DNA of 64,000 nt from Streptomyces inusitatus (GTDB taxonomy: Bacteria; Actinomycetota; Actinomycetes; Streptomycetales; Streptomycetaceae). Within the stretch, counting starts at the first letter, position 1; each line of letters begins with the position of its first letter. The position numbers and the translations under genes were made by a program. The stretch spans positions 207,685 through 271,684 of the forward strand of contig NZ_BMWG01000003.1 of assembly GCF_014651115.1 (NCBI RefSeq). Reading direction: 5' to 3'. The notes beneath the pieces are model-generated. The model was not told where the DNA came from and searched no databases. It saw only the letters and a program-made list of their open reading frames with translations. This document shows, in pieces, positions 62,967 to 64,000 of the stretch.

Positions 62967-64000
62967 TCACTGCTCGATATCGGGAAGGGGGAGGTCTTCC
63001 TGCGGGCCGGGACCGGGACCGCTCCGCAGCAGACCGGCCACGGTCCGCGCGGTGGTGACGACATGGGGGTGCTCCATGAGCGAGAGATGGTCCCCGGGCA
63101 CCGGGACGACCCGCACCCGGCCCGCGGTCATGGCCCGCCACCCGTTGGCCGGGTCCTCGTGCCTGCTGCCGCCCGCCGTGTGCATGTCCAGCAGTACGCG
63201 GGGCAGCGGCTCCTCGGCGCGGATCAGGGTGAGGTCCTGGCGGGCCTCGTGCGGGCGGTAGTCGAGGGCGGAGTTCCAGTTCGCCTCGTACACGCGGAAG
63301 AGCCTGCGGACGACCGCGCCGGAGCTGCCCTCGGGGAGCACCCCGGTCTCGGCGGCGAACCGCGCGATGAAGTCGAACTTCTCGTCGAGTGTCGTCAGTT
63401 CCCCGGGGATCGTCTCCAACGGGGACTCGCCGCCGCGCTTCAGCGACAGCAGCTCCCAGAAGAACCAGCCCAGCAGGGCGTCCTCCTCGTGGCGGAGGCG
63501 GTGGCCGGGGTTCAGCGCGGTGGTGTCGAGCAGCAGGAGATCTTCGACGGTCTCGCCCGCGCGGGTGAGCTGGAGTGCCATCTCGAAGGCCACGAACCCG
63601 CCGAAGGACCAGCCCGCGATCGAGTACGGGCCCTTCGGCCGCACCCGGCGCACCGCGGCCAGATAGTAGGCGGCCAGCTCGGACACCGACCGCCGCGGCT
63701 CGGTCCCGGGGTCCGCGCCCGCCGCCTGGAGCGCGTACAGCGGCCGTCCGGGCGGGAGCTGCCGGGCGAGCGGTACGTAGCAGAGCACATTGCCGCCCAT
63801 GGGGTGCACCAGGAAGACGGGCGCTCCCGAGCCCTCGCGGCGCAGCGGTACGAGGGGGTCGAAGGCGGGCGCGGCGCCGGTGGAGCGGAGCCGCTCCGCG
63901 AGACCGGCGACGGTCGGGCGGGTGATGAACTCCGAGAGCGGGACGGTGATGCCGTACCGCTGCTCGATGATCACCACCAGTCGCATCGCCGTCAGCGAGG
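62967..64000 (-). CDS. NRPS/PKS C-terminal carrier domain plus thioesterase, partial
   Basis: The frame runs off the right edge (5' part missing). The first visible residues, SLTAMRLVVIIEQRYGITVPLSEFITRPTVAGLAERL, are the second half of a phosphopantetheine carrier domain; the Ser at the very edge should be the attachment residue. From ~residue 45 a type I thioesterase follows: VFLVHPMGGNVLCY, nucleophile GWSFGG and catalytic His in GDHLSLMEH. It would release or cyclise the assembled product. Confidence 0.9.
   Translation of the reverse strand, partial: SLTAMRLVVIIEQRYGITVPLSEFITRPTVAGLAERLRSTGAAPAFDPLVPLRREGSGAPVFLVHPMGGNVLCYVPLARQLPPGRPLYALQAAGADPGTEPRRSVSELAAYYLAAVRRVRPKGPYSIAGWSFGGFVAFEMALQLTRAGETVEDLLLLDTTALNPGHRLRHEEDALLGWFFWELLSLKRGGESPLETIPGELTTLDEKFDFIARFAAETGVLPEGSSGAVVRRLFRVYEANWNSALDYRPHEARQDLTLIRAEEPLPRVLLDMHTAGGSRHEDPANGWRAMTAGRVRVVPVPGDHLSLMEHPHVVTTARTVAGLLRSGPGPGPQEDLPLPDIEQ

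Overview
The window is high-GC DNA (uniformly G/C-rich third positions, GTG/TTG/CTG starts, dense short-gap operons) from an actinomycete, almost certainly a Streptomyces chromosome. Streptomyces-type core genes support this: an HrdD-like sigma factor, an SsgA-like sporulation protein, the divisome pair Glp/SepX, a Tricorn-type protease and a DUF6227-like protein. No phage and no complete IS is visible. One ~170 bp non-autonomous element (MITE-like) is present.

Layout. 1-2434: three tandem paralogous secreted proteins of unknown function (first one truncated by the window edge). 2431-10118: an accessory, biosynthetic-looking block. A divergent AraC regulator faces a five-gene operon encoding an acyl carrier protein, a KAS III enzyme, a cytochrome P450, a second and divergent KAS III-like enzyme, and an unusual fusion of a UbiB/ABC1 atypical kinase with a glutamate-1-semialdehyde-aminomutase-like PLP enzyme. 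I cannot match this gene set to a named pathway; it is the best candidate for an undescribed system. 10160-13025: SDR, serine hydrolase, acetyltransferase and the MITE. 13026-15695: ECF-type Co/Ni importer (CbiM-N, CbiQ, CbiO). 15968-19630: SsgA-like protein, MMPL exporter and its probable TetR regulator. 19836-26418: Tricorn protease, SDR plus flavin monooxygenase pair, MerR regulator. 26414-27448: an array of eight 11-bp repeats, a DasR-type operator and an RTX-repeat secreted protein.

27458-43316 is mostly conserved core: exonuclease III, acetyltransferase, tRNA-Ala(CGC), then a minus-strand group galU, glp (MoeA-like), moaC, mogA, rimJ-like, sepX. This links molybdopterin-type genes with the gephyrin-like cell division pair. 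It is followed by 5-formyl-THF cyclo-ligase, a penicillin-acylase family protein with a 21-unit Gly-Thr linker, a cation/proton antiporter with a probable CTG start, an MFS protein, an FmdB zinc ribbon, MTA phosphorylase and a CpaB/RcpC-like protein. 43473-51601 holds mscL, LtrA, a P1 peptidase, a DUF6227-like protein, an MFS/WYL-regulator divergent pair and hrdD with a sigma-R-type promoter.

52087-58735 holds questin-oxidase-like, extradiol dioxygenase/MarR, MFS/TetR and M6 protease genes; several regulators have clear palindromic operators. 58719-64000 holds an acyl-CoA synthetase, a LysR regulator, a FAD monooxygenase and, running off the right edge, the terminal carrier-thioesterase end of an NRPS/PKS. 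A second biosynthetic cluster therefore probably begins there.
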